Shown here piece by piece: positions 37,303 to 45,939 of a stretch of DNA of 64,000 bases (position 1 is the first letter of the stretch; every line of letters begins with the position of its first letter). The notes beneath the pieces were generated by a model. It had not been told where the DNA came from, did not search any database, and saw only the letters and a program-made list of their open reading frames with translations. Origin of the DNA: Stagnihabitans lacustris. GTDB taxonomy: Bacteria > Pseudomonadota > Alphaproteobacteria > Rhodobacterales > Rhodobacteraceae. The stretch spans positions 124,001-188,000 of the forward strand of contig NZ_JAPDGS010000006.1 of assembly GCF_025950525.1 (NCBI RefSeq), in the 5' to 3' direction. The translations under genes were made by a program, and so were the position numbers.

Positions 37303-37437
37303 TCAGGCGTTGGCAAGCGCCATGACGATCAGCGTCAGGGCCGCAAGCGCAAAGCCCCAGATGACCATCTTGATGAAGCCCAGGAAGGTCTTCTCTTGTG
37401 CGCGGATGTCCATCTTGCCGGGAATATGTTCGCCCAT
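37303..37437 (-). CDS. aa3-type cytochrome c oxidase subunit IV
   Basis: A 44-residue single-helix protein: MGEHIPGKMDIRAQEKTFLG followed by the membrane helix FIKMVIWGFALAALTLIVMA. The soluble N-terminus and one helix match the small bacterial subunit IV of the aa3 oxidases of Paracoccus and Rhodobacter. AAAGGA precedes ATG 37437. The catalytic subunits are not in the window, so this is a detached subunit gene, as is common in the order. Its loss in Paracoccus is known to be tolerated. Confidence 0.9.
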   Translation of the reverse strand: MGEHIPGKMDIRAQEKTFLGFIKMVIWGFALAALTLIVMALANA

Positions 37438-37589
37438 GATGCGGTCCTTTCGTGTCTTGTGGCGTGGCGCCGTTTGATTGGCTCTAGCCGATTCAGGCTG
37501 GCCTGTCACGGGGGGGATTGCGCTTTGGCTGCAGCTTCACAGGGCCGTTACAGAGTTGGGGCCGCCACAGGACGGGGACGGCGGTTGGA

Positions 37590-38579
37590 TCACAGGGCCT
37601 GCCACAGAAAGGCGCCCTGGGGTCCGGGATGACGGGCCGCGCGGCCTAGGGCTTGCAGGTGGTTCAGATGGGCCAGGGTCTCGGCCAGGGCCAAGCCGAA
37701 TTCGCCGGGGCCGATCTCGCGGCGAAACAGCGCGGGAAAGCACTCGACGGCGCGGCGCGGGGTGGCCAGCAGGGCTTGCAAGCGGTCAAGGCCCTGGGCG
37801 TGTTCGGCCTGCAGTTCGGCGATGCGGGGGCCAAGGCCGCGAAAGGGGCGCTGATGGCCGGGCAGGATCATCTGGCCCCGGTCCAGGGGCGCCATGGTCG
37901 CAAGACTGGTCAGGTATTCGCCCAAGGGGTCGGCCTCGGGCTCTGTCGGGTAAACCCCGATGTTGGGCGAGATGCGGGGCAGCACCTGATCGCCCATCAG
38001 GACCACATCGTCGGACCACAACGTCAGGTGATCGGGCGCATGGCCTTGCCCCAGGCGGACGCGCCAGTGACGGCCCGCGGCTTGCAGCGTGTCGCCTTCG
38101 GACAGGCGGGTGAAACCCGGGGGCAGGGGGGCCATCGTGTCGGAGGCGCGAAAGGCCCGGGCGCGGCGGTCGTCGATCTGGGGGGCGGTCAGGCCCGCGC
38201 GGGTCAGGAAAATCGCGGCCTCGGGCGGGAAGGGATCGGGGTCCAGCGTCAGCATCCGGGCATAAAGCCAGGCGGTGCGTGAGGTCATCAGCTCCGCCCC
38301 CCGCGCCTGAAACCAGCCCGCAAGGCCCATGTGGTCGGGGTGGTGATGGGTGACGATGACACGGGTGACAGGCCGCGACCCCAGCGCCTCGGTCCAGAAG
38401 GCGCGCAGGTCAGGGCTGTCGATGCCGGTGTCGACCAGGGTCAGGCCCGTGTCGTCCTCCAGCAGATAGGCGTTCACATGGTTCAGCGCCCAAGGCAGGG
38501 GAAGCCGCAGCCAGCTTATGCCGGGGGCGACTTGGACGGGATGGGGGCCCTCGGGCGGGTCAAACGGATAGGTCAGCAT
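37590..38579 (-). CDS. metallo-beta-lactamase fold hydrolase
   Basis: A 329-residue MBL-fold hydrolase with the metal motif THHHPDHMG, upstream LVDTGIDSPDLRAFW, VLMGDQVLPRISP (fourth metal Asp) and ILPGHQRPF (last His). Such proteins hydrolyse thioesters, lactones or glutathione thioesters; the helical C-terminal part (GPRIAELQAEHAQGLDRLQ) resembles the MBL proteins encoded beside acyl-CoA dehydrogenases in Rhodobacterales. ATG 38579 starts MLTYPFDPPEG. It follows the acyl-CoA dehydrogenase by 22 bp in the same direction, so an acyl-CoA thioesterase role is a reasonable guess. Confidence 0.88.
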   Translation of the reverse strand: MLTYPFDPPEGPHPVQVAPGISWLRLPLPWALNHVNAYLLEDDTGLTLVDTGIDSPDLRAFWTEALGSRPVTRVIVTHHHPDHMGLAGWFQARGAELMTSRTAWLYARMLTLDPDPFPPEAAIFLTRAGLTAPQIDDRRARAFRASDTMAPLPPGFTRLSEGDTLQAAGRHWRVRLGQGHAPDHLTLWSDDVVLMGDQVLPRISPNIGVYPTEPEADPLGEYLTSLATMAPLDRGQMILPGHQRPFRGLGPRIAELQAEHAQGLDRLQALLATPRRAVECFPALFRREIGPGEFGLALAETLAHLNHLQALGRAARHPGPQGAFLWQAL

Positions 38580-38601
38580 GGGGTCATGCTGGCATGGGCG
38601 G

Positions 38602-40239
38602 TCAGCCGGGGAAAGGGTCCAAATCGGCTGATCCCATGGCGGCCTCGGCCATCCAGGCGCCGGCGCGGGGGAGAAGCCGGGTGACGGTGAACTGGGCAAG
38701 GCCCTGACGGGACGGGTCCTGGGCTGCGGCCTGAAGGTGGTAATAGGCCCCCAGCACCTGCGCATAGGCCCGCAGATAGGCCGTGGCCGCCCCCGCCCGG
38801 TCCAGCGCCGATTGCGCCAGCAGGTGATGGGTGGCCTGGGTCAAGGCCGCCAGCCAAGGGTCAAGGACCTGATGGCGCCCCGTCATCTCGGCAATCAGCG
38901 CCAGCGCCTCGGCGCCGTCATCCATCATCTTGCGCCCCACAAGGTCTAGCGCCTGGATGCCATTGGTCCCCTCATAGATCGAGGTCACACGGATGTCGCG
39001 GGCCAGTTGCGCCGCCCCCGTGTCCTCGATGAAGCCCGCGCCGCCATGAACCTGGATGCCCAGTTGCGCCACATGGTTGCCGGTTTCCGTGCCGTAAGCC
39101 TTGGCGATGGGGGTCAGGAAGGCCGCCCTTGAGGGGCTTTCGCCCAACCGCGCCCGGTCGATCGCCACGGCACAAGACAGCGCAATGGCGCGGGCCGAGA
39201 AGGTCTCGGCGCGCATCTCGGCCAACATGCGGCGCACATCGGGGTGGCCGATGATCGTGGCGTCACCATAAGAGGTGCGCCCCTGCACCCGGGTCGCGGC
39301 CCAGTCCATCGCCATCTGACAGGCGGCTTCGGCCACCGAGACGCCCTGCATCCCCACCCCAAGCCGGGCGTTGTTCATCATGGTGAACATGGCCGCCATG
39401 CCTTTGTTGGGCGCGCCGACCATGCAGCCCCGGGCGCCCTGGAACTCCATCACCCCGGTGGGCGAGCCATGCAGGCCCAACTTATGCTCCAACCGCGCGA
39501 CCCGCAGGCTGTTGGCCGCGCCGAGGGTTCCATCCGCGTTGGGAATGACCTTCGGCACCATGAACAACGAGATGCCGCGGGTCCCCTCGGGCGCGTCGGG
39601 CAAGCGGGCCAGGACCAGATGGCAGGTGTTGGCGGCGAAATCGGTATCAGCCCAGGTGATATAGATCTTCTCGCCGGTGATGGCATGCGTGCCATCTTCC
39701 AGCGGCTCGGCCCTGGTGCGCAGGGCGCCGACATCCGATCCCGCCTGAGGCTCTGTCAGGTTCATCGTGGCGGTCCAGTCGCCGGCAATCAGGCGGGGGA
39801 TATACAGCGCCTTTATCGCCGGAGAGGCGTGATGCTCCAAAGCCTCGATTTGTCCTTGGGTCATCAGCGGGTTCAACTGCAGGGCCAGACAGGCCGAGCC
39901 CATCAGCTCATTGACCACCGTGGCCAGCGTCATCGGCAGGCCCATCCCGCCATGTTCCGGGTCGGCCGCGATGCCGATCCAGCCGCCCTCGGAAATCGCC
40001 CGGAACCCCGCGCCAAAACCCGGCGAGGTGACAACCCGGCCATGATCCAACCGCGCCGGATGCAGGTCGCCCGCGCGGTTCAAGGGCGCCAACACCTCTT
40101 CCGACAGGCGCGCGGCCTCGGTCAGGACCTGGGTCACGGTCTCGGGCGTGGCCTCGGCAAAGCGGTCACGGGCGAGGGCGTCAAACCCCAAGAGCTGCAT
40201 CAGCAGGCGGTGATCACCCAAAGGAGCCCGATATCCCAT
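38602..40239 (-). CDS. acyl-CoA dehydrogenase (DmdC/FadE-like long form)
   Basis: A 545-residue flavin dehydrogenase with TMNLTEPQAGSDVGALRTRA (FAD/acyl-binding), GEKIYITWADTDF, ARLGVGMQGVSVAEAA and the catalytic-Glu region RVTSIYEGTNGIQALDLVGRK. The long form with a C-terminal domain and the MGYRAPLGDHRLLM start is typical of the DmdC-like group (methylmercaptopropionyl-CoA dehydrogenase and relatives), but the acyl substrate is not determined. Electrons should pass to ETF and the ETF-QO at 21.5 kb. It forms an operon with the MBL hydrolase; divergent from tsaC. Confidence 0.88.
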   Translation of the reverse strand: MGYRAPLGDHRLLMQLLGFDALARDRFAEATPETVTQVLTEAARLSEEVLAPLNRAGDLHPARLDHGRVVTSPGFGAGFRAISEGGWIGIAADPEHGGMGLPMTLATVVNELMGSACLALQLNPLMTQGQIEALEHHASPAIKALYIPRLIAGDWTATMNLTEPQAGSDVGALRTRAEPLEDGTHAITGEKIYITWADTDFAANTCHLVLARLPDAPEGTRGISLFMVPKVIPNADGTLGAANSLRVARLEHKLGLHGSPTGVMEFQGARGCMVGAPNKGMAAMFTMMNNARLGVGMQGVSVAEAACQMAMDWAATRVQGRTSYGDATIIGHPDVRRMLAEMRAETFSARAIALSCAVAIDRARLGESPSRAAFLTPIAKAYGTETGNHVAQLGIQVHGGAGFIEDTGAAQLARDIRVTSIYEGTNGIQALDLVGRKMMDDGAEALALIAEMTGRHQVLDPWLAALTQATHHLLAQSALDRAGAATAYLRAYAQVLGAYYHLQAAAQDPSRQGLAQFTVTRLLPRAGAWMAEAAMGSADLDPFPG

Positions 40240-40317
40240 GCTTCCAATCCTTCTCGCGGCGCGGTAATCCCATCAGGCACCCAAGGCCCGCAATCGGCAA
40301 GAAAGACGCTGCGTCAG

Positions 40318-41262
40318 ATGGAGAAGACCCTTATCCTGCGCCCGGACGCCGCCGGGATCACCGAGGCTGCGGCGCTCTTGCGGGCGGGCAGGCTGGTGGC
40401 CTTTCCGACCGAGACGGTCTACGGCCTTGGCGCGGATGCGACCAATGACCTGGCCGTGGCGGGGATCTTTGCCGCCAAGGGACGGCCGCGCTTCAACCCG
40501 CTGATCGCGCATGTGTCCTCGATGGAGATGGCGCGGGGCATCGCCCATTTCGACGCCCGCGCCGAGGCGCTGGCAGAGGCCTTCTGGCCCGGCCCCCTGA
40601 CGCTGGTCCTGCCAAGCTTGGGGGCGGTCTCCGATCTGGTGACGGCAGACCTGCCGACTGTGGCGCTGCGCTTTCCCGCCCATCCGACCGCCCGGGCGCT
40701 GATTGCCGCCGTGGGCAGGCCCCTGGCTGCGCCCTCGGCCAATCCCTCGGGCAAGGTCTCTCCGACCCGGGCCGATCATGTGCTGGCGGGGCTCTCGGGG
40801 CGGATCGCGGCGGTGATCGACGATGGGGCAAGCGCGGTGGGGGTGGAAAGCACGATCCTGGGGCTGTTCGACCAGATCACCCTGTTGCGCCCCGGTGGGC
40901 TGAGTGTCGAGGCGATCGAAGCCCTGGTGGGCCCGCTTGCCCTGGCTCAGGCCTCCAGCCTGCCCAATGCGCCCGGCCAACTGGAAAGCCACTATGCGCC
41001 GGATGCGCCAATCACGCTGAACGCCGTGACCCCGGGTCCGGTCCACATCGGCTTCGGCCCTGGCCCCGCCACGCTGAATCTCTCGCCCCGTGGCGATCTG
41101 ACCGAAGCCGCAGCCAACCTCTTTCACAGCCTGCGCGAGGCCGACCGCTTGGCGGCAGGCCGCCCGATCACCGTGGCCCCCATCCCCGAAACCGGCCTTG
41201 GCCGCGCGATCAACGACCGCCTGCGCCGTGCCGCAGCCCCCCGGCCCGGAACGCCGGAATAG
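40318..41262 (+). CDS. tsaC: L-threonylcarbamoyladenylate synthase (Sua5 type)
   Basis: Makes threonylcarbamoyl-AMP for the t6A37 modification of ANN-decoding tRNAs. A 314-residue protein with the YrdC domain (KxR nucleotide site; FPTETVYGLGADATN, AAKGRPRFNPLIAHV, WPGPLTLVLP, SANPSGKVSPT) and a C-terminal Sua5 domain (QLESHYAPDAPITL ... GLGRAINDRLRRAA), so it is the longer Sua5 form. ATG 40318 starts MEKTLILRPD. A single CTGCCGACTG decamer at 40651 lies in a conserved coding segment (ADLPTVALRF) and is taken as chance. Confidence 0.93.
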   Translation: MEKTLILRPDAAGITEAAALLRAGRLVAFPTETVYGLGADATNDLAVAGIFAAKGRPRFNPLIAHVSSMEMARGIAHFDARAEALAEAFWPGPLTLVLPSLGAVSDLVTADLPTVALRFPAHPTARALIAAVGRPLAAPSANPSGKVSPTRADHVLAGLSGRIAAVIDDGASAVGVESTILGLFDQITLLRPGGLSVEAIEALVGPLALAQASSLPNAPGQLESHYAPDAPITLNAVTPGPVHIGFGPGPATLNLSPRGDLTEAAANLFHSLREADRLAAGRPITVAPIPETGLGRAINDRLRRAAAPRPGTPE

Positions 41263-41342
41263 CCCCCCGGCAGCCTCCAAGGCCCATCTCCGCGCCACCG
41301 CTGGCCAAAGTCTCCGGCGGCCTCTTTCCATTCATCTTTTCA

Positions 41343-41438
41343 TAAATATCCCACGGGAGGGTCCGGGAGGGTGTGAAACCCTCCCGGGGCTTGCCACAAG
41401 ACATCGGGGAGGGTGTGAAACCCTCCCGGGGCTTGCCA
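41343..41438. repeat. duplicated hairpin element and AAATATCC motif, copy B
   Basis: After an AAATATCCCACGGG motif (41343-41356), the sequence GGGAGGGTGTGAAACCCTCC (continuing CGGGGCTTGCCAC) occurs at 41365-41397 and again at 41407-41438, period 42. Each copy forms the hairpin GGGAGGG-TGTGAAA-CCCTCCC. It lies in the 274-bp gap between tsaC and hyuA and may end the tsaC transcript. Confidence 0.7.
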
Positions 41439-41536
41439 CCTGCGCCACGCCATGTCGCTTTCGACCTGTTCCCCCACCCCTCTTCGCCCTAAAACAGCCG
41501 AAAACCTGCGACCCCGAACCCGCAAACGGAGCGAAA

Positions 41537-43525
41537 ATGGCCTATTTCCTTGGCGTCGATACCGGTGGCACCTATACCGATGCCGTGATCTTGGACGAAG
41601 AAGCCTCCAAGGTGCTTGGCAAGGCCAAGTCGCTGACCACGCGGCACGATCTGGCCCTTGGCATCGGCAAGGCGGTCGATGCGGCGCTGACGGCGGCCCA
41701 TATCGCGCCCACGCAGATCTCCATGGTCTCGCTCTCGACCACCTTGGCCACCAATGCCCTGGTCGAGGGGCAAGGCGGCCGTGTGGCGCTGCTGTTCATC
41801 GGGTTCGACGAAGACGACCTGACGCGCTCGGGCCTGACCGAGGCGCTGAAGGGCGACCCGGTCTTGCGCCTGGCGGGCGGCCATTCCCATGCCGGCACCG
41901 AACTGGCCCCCCTGGACATGGCGGCGCTGGAAACCCAGGTGGCGGCCCTGGGCCCCGAGGTCATGGGCTTTGCCGTCGCCGCCCGTTTCGCCACCCGCAA
42001 CCCCGCGCATGAAATTGCCGCCCGCGACCTGATCCGCCGCGTCACTTCCCGCCCCGTCACCTGCTCGCACGAGCTGTCCGCCAAGCTGAACGGGCCGAAG
42101 CGCGCCCTGACCGCGGTCTTGAACGCCAGGCTGATCGGGATGATCGACCGCCTGGTCTCGGCCTGCGAGCGTCATATTGCCGCCGTCGGCATCACCGCCC
42201 CCCTGATGGTCGTGCGCGGTGATGGCGCCTTGATCTCGGCCGCCCAAGTCCGCGAACGCCCGATCGAGACGATCCTTTCGGGCCCCGCCGCCTCGATCGT
42301 CGGCGCGCGGTGGCTGACGGGGGCACAGGATGCGCTGGTGTCGGATATCGGCGGCACGACGACCGATGTGGCGCTGTTGAAGGGCGGATTGCCCGAGATC
42401 GACCCCGAAGGCGCCCGCGTCGGCGGCTTTCGCACCATGGTCGAGGCGGTGGCGATGCGCACCACCGGCCTTGGCGGCGATTCCGAGGTGCATCTTGTGA
42501 CCGAAGGCCTGCAAGGCGCCCTGCGTCTGGGGCCGCGCCGCTTGATCCCGGTGTCCTTGCTTGCCACCACCGAAGGCCCGATGGTCCATGCCGCCCTTGA
42601 CCGCTGGCTGTCGACCGAAACGGCGGGCGAATTCGACGGCCGCTTCGTGATCCCGATGTCGTCGAACACGGCAGGCCTGTCGCCGCGCGAGGCGGCGGTT
42701 CTGGCGCGCATCACCGCCCCCATGCCGCAGGCGCAGGCCCTGTCCTCGCGCCTGGAGGCTGCGGCGATGGAGCGTCTGGTGGCGCGCGGCCTTGTGATGC
42801 TGTCGGGCGTGACGCCGTCCGACGCCTCCCATGTGCTGGGGCGGCTGGAGGCCTGGGATGGCACGGCCGCGGAAAAGGCGCTGAGGCTGCTGGCGCGGCG
42901 GCGGGTGGGCTCGGGCGACCGGATCGCGGTGGATGGGCCGACCCTGGCGCAATCCGTGATCGACCAACTGACCGCGCAGACCGTCGATTGCCTGCTGGAG
43001 GCGGCCTTTGGCGAAGACGGCCTGCCCGAATCCGCCGTGACCCATCCGCTGGCCCGGGCGGCGCTGCGGGGTCACAAGGGCGTGCTGGACCTGCGGCTGT
43101 CGCTTTCGGTGCCGGTGATCGGGCTTGGCGCCTCGGCCCCCAGCTATTACGGCGCGGTGGGCGATGTCCTGGGCTGCCCCATGATCCTGCCCGAACATGC
43201 CGGCGTGGCCAATGCCATCGGCGCGGTGGTGGGGCAGGTCAGCCAAAAGGCGCAAGGCATCGTGACCTCGCCCGGAGAGGGGCGGTTCATCGCCCATCTG
43301 CCCGAGGGCCTGCAGACCTTCCAGACCCGCGACGCGGCCTTGGATGCGCTGGAGACCGCTTTGCGCGCCGAGGCCGCCACCCGCGCCCGTGCCGCCGGGG
43401 CCGAGGACCTGCGGGTCACAGCCGCCCGCGACATCCGCGAAGCCCTGGTCGAGGGCCATCCGATGTTCATCGAGGCCACGGTGACAGTGACCGCCTCGGG
43501 CCGCCCCCGCGTGGCGCATGGGTAA
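41537..43525 (+). CDS. hydantoinase/oxoprolinase family protein, A-type subunit
   Basis: A 662-residue ASKHA-fold protein. The N-terminal domain GVDTGGTYTDAVILD and the central phosphate loop SDIGGTTTDVALLKGG match the HyuA/oxoprolinase-A family that cleaves 5-membered lactams with ATP. LSTTLATNALVEGQGG and GPAASIVGARWLTG are further family blocks. No HyuB partner follows, so it may act alone or on another substrate; 5-oxoprolinase, hydantoinase and acetone/acetophenone carboxylase relatives exist. ATG 41537 starts MAYFLGVDTGG. It is followed by 250 bp of non-coding DNA and a tRNA. Confidence 0.88.
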   Translation: MAYFLGVDTGGTYTDAVILDEEASKVLGKAKSLTTRHDLALGIGKAVDAALTAAHIAPTQISMVSLSTTLATNALVEGQGGRVALLFIGFDEDDLTRSGLTEALKGDPVLRLAGGHSHAGTELAPLDMAALETQVAALGPEVMGFAVAARFATRNPAHEIAARDLIRRVTSRPVTCSHELSAKLNGPKRALTAVLNARLIGMIDRLVSACERHIAAVGITAPLMVVRGDGALISAAQVRERPIETILSGPAASIVGARWLTGAQDALVSDIGGTTTDVALLKGGLPEIDPEGARVGGFRTMVEAVAMRTTGLGGDSEVHLVTEGLQGALRLGPRRLIPVSLLATTEGPMVHAALDRWLSTETAGEFDGRFVIPMSSNTAGLSPREAAVLARITAPMPQAQALSSRLEAAAMERLVARGLVMLSGVTPSDASHVLGRLEAWDGTAAEKALRLLARRRVGSGDRIAVDGPTLAQSVIDQLTAQTVDCLLEAAFGEDGLPESAVTHPLARAALRGHKGVLDLRLSLSVPVIGLGASAPSYYGAVGDVLGCPMILPEHAGVANAIGAVVGQVSQKAQGIVTSPGEGRFIAHLPEGLQTFQTRDAALDALETALRAEAATRARAAGAEDLRVTAARDIREALVEGHPMFIEATVTVTASGRPRVAHG

Positions 43526-43738
43526 GGGCGGGCTTGCCGCGTGGAAGGCCAGGCCGCAGCAACTGCAGCCGACCGGCAAGGACCGGTGGCGTCAAAGGGT
43601 CTGCGGGCCGCTGTGTCTGCGGCGCAAAGTGGGCAATCGTCCCAAAGGCCCTGTCGACTGCGGGGCAGGGCTTGCGGTTCCCGCGCGGTCTTGGCCCCAG
43701 GGCGCCGCAATCTCTTACAGGGATTTGCGTTTCCCCCC

Positions 43739-43767
43739 TTGACGCTGCCCGGGGGGGCCACTAATCA
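43739..43767 (+). promoter_or_regulatory. promoter of the tRNA-Met gene
   Basis: TTGACG (43739-43744) and TAATCA (43762-43767) with a 17-bp spacer would start transcription about 7-10 bases later, immediately ahead of the mature tRNA at 43778. Strong -35 with a CTTGAC core is usual for stable-RNA promoters in this order. Inferred from spacing only. Confidence 0.45.
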
Positions 43768-43777
43768 GCGCCGCAGT

Positions 43778-43854
43778 GGCTAGGTAGCTCAGTTGGTTAG
43801 AGCATGCGACTCATAATCGCAGGGTCGGGGGTTCGAGTCCCCCCCTCGCCACCA
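43778..43854 (+). tRNA. tRNA-Met (CAU), elongator
   Basis: A 77-nt tRNA with encoded CCA. D arm GCTC-AGTTGGTTA-GAGC, anticodon stem-loop TGCGA-CTCATAA-TCGCA (anticodon CAT at the loop centre), variable GGGTC, T arm GGGGG-TTCGAGT-CCCCC, discriminator A. The CTCATAA loop and absence of the initiator 1-72 mismatch indicate elongator Met rather than initiator; a lysidine-modified Ile2 tRNA cannot be fully excluded. The acceptor stem GGCTAGG / CCTCGCC has a T-C mismatch at pair 4-69. A terminator follows. Confidence 0.9.
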
Positions 43855-43871
43855 CCGAATTCCGCAAATCG

Positions 43872-43919
43872 CCTGCAAACCGCTCTCCCTTCGGGATTGA
43901 GCGGCTTGCGGGTTTTTTG
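43872..43919 (+). terminator. intrinsic terminator after tRNA-Met
   Basis: CCTGCAAACCGCT pairs imperfectly with AGCGGCTTGCGGG across a CTCCCTTCGGGATTG loop that has its own small stem (CCCTTCGGGA), followed by TTTTTT. It ends 18 bp downstream of the tRNA and just before the kinase gene end on the other strand. Confidence 0.8.
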
Positions 43920-43927
43920 CCCTGGGG

Positions 43928-45247
43928 TCAGCGCGGCAATGTCACCCTGACCTCCAGCCCGTCCGGCCTGCCCTCGGGCGGCGAGAGAAAGCGCAGGTCT
44001 GCGCCCGAGCGTTCGGCGATGGTCGATACGATGGCCAGGCCAAGGCCCATGCCCTGGCTGTCCTCGCCCTTCTCGAAGCGCTGACCCAACCGGGCCAGGG
44101 TCTTGACGTCCAGCACCGGGCCCGCGTTCACCACCCGCAGGACGCCATCCGCCGATAGCGCGACATCGACCGGCACGCCCGCGGCCCCGTGGCGAAGCGC
44201 ATTCTCGATCAGGTTGCGCGCCAAAATCCCCAGCGCGTCGGGCAGCGTCACGGAGAGGACCGGCGCGTCGGGCAGGGCAAGCCGCACTTCGCCCCCCGCC
44301 CGCGTCGCATCCTGAACCACGATCCGCAGCGCGGTCCGCATGTCCGAGGCCTCGCCCGTGATCCGCCCCCCTTCGGCGCGGGCCAATTGCATCAGCTTTT
44401 CCGAGGTCCGCATCAGGCGTTTCAAGGTCGCCTCGATCTCGTCCACCCGGGGCGCCGCTCCGGGCAGTTCCGCCCGCAGACGCTGCAGCTGGGCGATGGC
44501 GCCGGCCACCGGGGTGCGCAGTTCATGCGCGGCATGAGAGGCAAAGGCGCGCTCGGCCTGAAAGCCCGCATCCAGCCGGGTGAACAGGCCGTTCAACGCC
44601 TGGGTGATGGGCTGCAGCTCTGCCGCGCCAGCCGGCGCAAGGGGCGACAGGTCCTGCACCCCACGCAGGCCGACCGCCGCCCGCAGATCGCGCAGGGGGC
44701 GCAGGCCGCGCCGCACGGCCCAGGCGATGCCCAAAAGGCTAAGCGGCAAAAGCACCGCCAGGGGCAGGACCAGCCGCAGCATCAAGGCTTGCACCAGCGC
44801 CGCCCGCCCCGTCAAAGGCGCCGCCACGGTGATCGTCAGCCCCGCCCCGCTGGCCGTATAAAGCCGATGCGTCTCGGTGTCGGAAAACCCTTTGGGCGGC
44901 GCGGGCGGCAGGACCGCCGTCCCCTTGGAGGCCAGAACAACCCCGCCGCTGTCCGTGACGCGGTAGATGGTGCGGCCGCGCAGGTCCCCCCGGGTGTCAT
45001 CGTCGTGGTCGTCGTCATGGTCGCGCCTTTCGACCTCGCCTTCTTCGACCTCGCGGTCTTTGCGCCAAGGTTTGGCCCCCTGTGCGGCCAGCGGCAGGAT
45101 GCGTTCGGCCGTGGCGCGCAGGTCGTCATCAAACAGGGTCCGGACCTCGCGGCTAAGGCGGTCGGCCGTCAGCCCCGCAGCCGCCAGCCAGAACAGCGTC
45201 GCCCCCAGCCCCACGATCAGCATCAACCGCCCCTGAATGGACCGCAT
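43928..45247 (-). CDS. sensor histidine kinase with acidic periplasmic loop
   Basis: A 439-residue EnvZ/PmrB-type kinase. TM1 (8-28) and TM2 (155-178) flank a periplasmic sensor. Between residues 63 and 88 it has a striking charged stretch (REVEEGEVERRDHDDDHDDD) that contains an ExxE motif, the metal-coordination pattern used by iron-sensing PmrB. HAMP is followed by the H box FASHAAHELRTP (His241), N box ARNLIENALRHG and G box GMGLGLAIV. ATG 45247 shares one base with the stop of the regulator gene. A metal (Fe3+, Mn2+ or Ca2+) ligand is inferred from the acidic loop and from the neighbouring Asp/His-rich protein. Confidence 0.92.
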   Translation of the reverse strand: MRSIQGRLMLIVGLGATLFWLAAAGLTADRLSREVRTLFDDDLRATAERILPLAAQGAKPWRKDREVEEGEVERRDHDDDHDDDTRGDLRGRTIYRVTDSGGVVLASKGTAVLPPAPPKGFSDTETHRLYTASGAGLTITVAAPLTGRAALVQALMLRLVLPLAVLLPLSLLGIAWAVRRGLRPLRDLRAAVGLRGVQDLSPLAPAGAAELQPITQALNGLFTRLDAGFQAERAFASHAAHELRTPVAGAIAQLQRLRAELPGAAPRVDEIEATLKRLMRTSEKLMQLARAEGGRITGEASDMRTALRIVVQDATRAGGEVRLALPDAPVLSVTLPDALGILARNLIENALRHGAAGVPVDVALSADGVLRVVNAGPVLDVKTLARLGQRFEKGEDSQGMGLGLAIVSTIAERSGADLRFLSPPEGRPDGLEVRVTLPR

Positions 45248-45906
45248 CACGGTCTCCCCAGCCGGTAGCCCAGGCCCCATTCGGTCTTGATCACCCAGGC
45301 GCCCAGCTTTTTGCGCAGGCGCGACACATGGACCTCGATCGCATTGCTGTCGACGCCCTCGCCAAAGGTGTAAAGCCTCTCTTCCAGCTGCGCCTTGGAC
45401 AGGACCTGGCCGGGGCGGGCCAGAAAGGCTTCGAACAGCACCCATTCCCGCGCGGTCAGGGGGACGGGGCGGCCCGCCAGGTGGATCGTGCGGGCGGCGA
45501 TGTCGATGTCCAGCGCGCCCAGCGTCACCAGCGGGTTCGGATTGCCCGCATAGCGGCGCGCAACCGAGCCGATGCGGGCCGAAAGCTCTGACAGGTCAAA
45601 GGGTTTGACCAGATAGTCGTCGGCGCCGGCGTTCAGCCCCTCGATCCGGTCGCTGACCTGATCCAGCGCGGTCAGGATGATGACGGGCGTGACCTCTCCG
45701 CGTCCGCGCAGCGTCCGCAGAAAGGGCAGGCCACGGCCATCGGGCAACATCAGGTCCAACAGGACAAGGTCAAACGCGGTGGTGTGCAGCGCAGCCCCCG
45801 CCATGTCCAGCCGCGTGACCCAATCGACCGAATGGCCATCGGCGGCGATCTGGTCGCGCACCGCGGCGCCCAGCACCGTGTCGTCTTCGATCAAGAGGAT
45901 GCGCAT
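45247..45906 (-). CDS. OmpR-family response regulator
   Basis: A 219-residue regulator. Receiver: EDD (7-9), phosphoacceptor Asp51 in LVLLDLMLPDGRG, conserved Thr and Lys in ILTALDQ and DYLVKPFDL. C-terminal winged helix: LTAREWVLFEAFLARPGQVLSKAQLEERLY and SNAIEVHVSRLRKKLG. The QseB/PmrA-like organisation fits activators of envelope or metal responses. It is divergent from the Asp/His-rich gene, and the shared region carries period-11 direct repeats as expected for OmpR-type dimers. GGAG precedes ATG 45906. Confidence 0.93.
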   Translation of the reverse strand: MRILLIEDDTVLGAAVRDQIAADGHSVDWVTRLDMAGAALHTTAFDLVLLDLMLPDGRGLPFLRTLRGRGEVTPVIILTALDQVSDRIEGLNAGADDYLVKPFDLSELSARIGSVARRYAGNPNPLVTLGALDIDIAARTIHLAGRPVPLTAREWVLFEAFLARPGQVLSKAQLEERLYTFGEGVDSNAIEVHVSRLRKKLGAWVIKTEWGLGYRLGRP

Positions 45907-45939
45907 GGGGGTCTCCTTTGTGCTGTCTTACTGCGCGGC

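Noticed and set aside
40651-40660. Another CTGCCGACTG decamer, in tsaC
   Set aside because: Single copy without a partner at 40 bp, and it encodes a conserved TsaC segment (DLPTV), so it is treated as chance.
43526-43777. Small open frames after the hydantoinase gene
   Set aside because: They overlap each other in several frames, have no ribosome sites and no protein character; the stretch is best seen as leader DNA for the tRNA.
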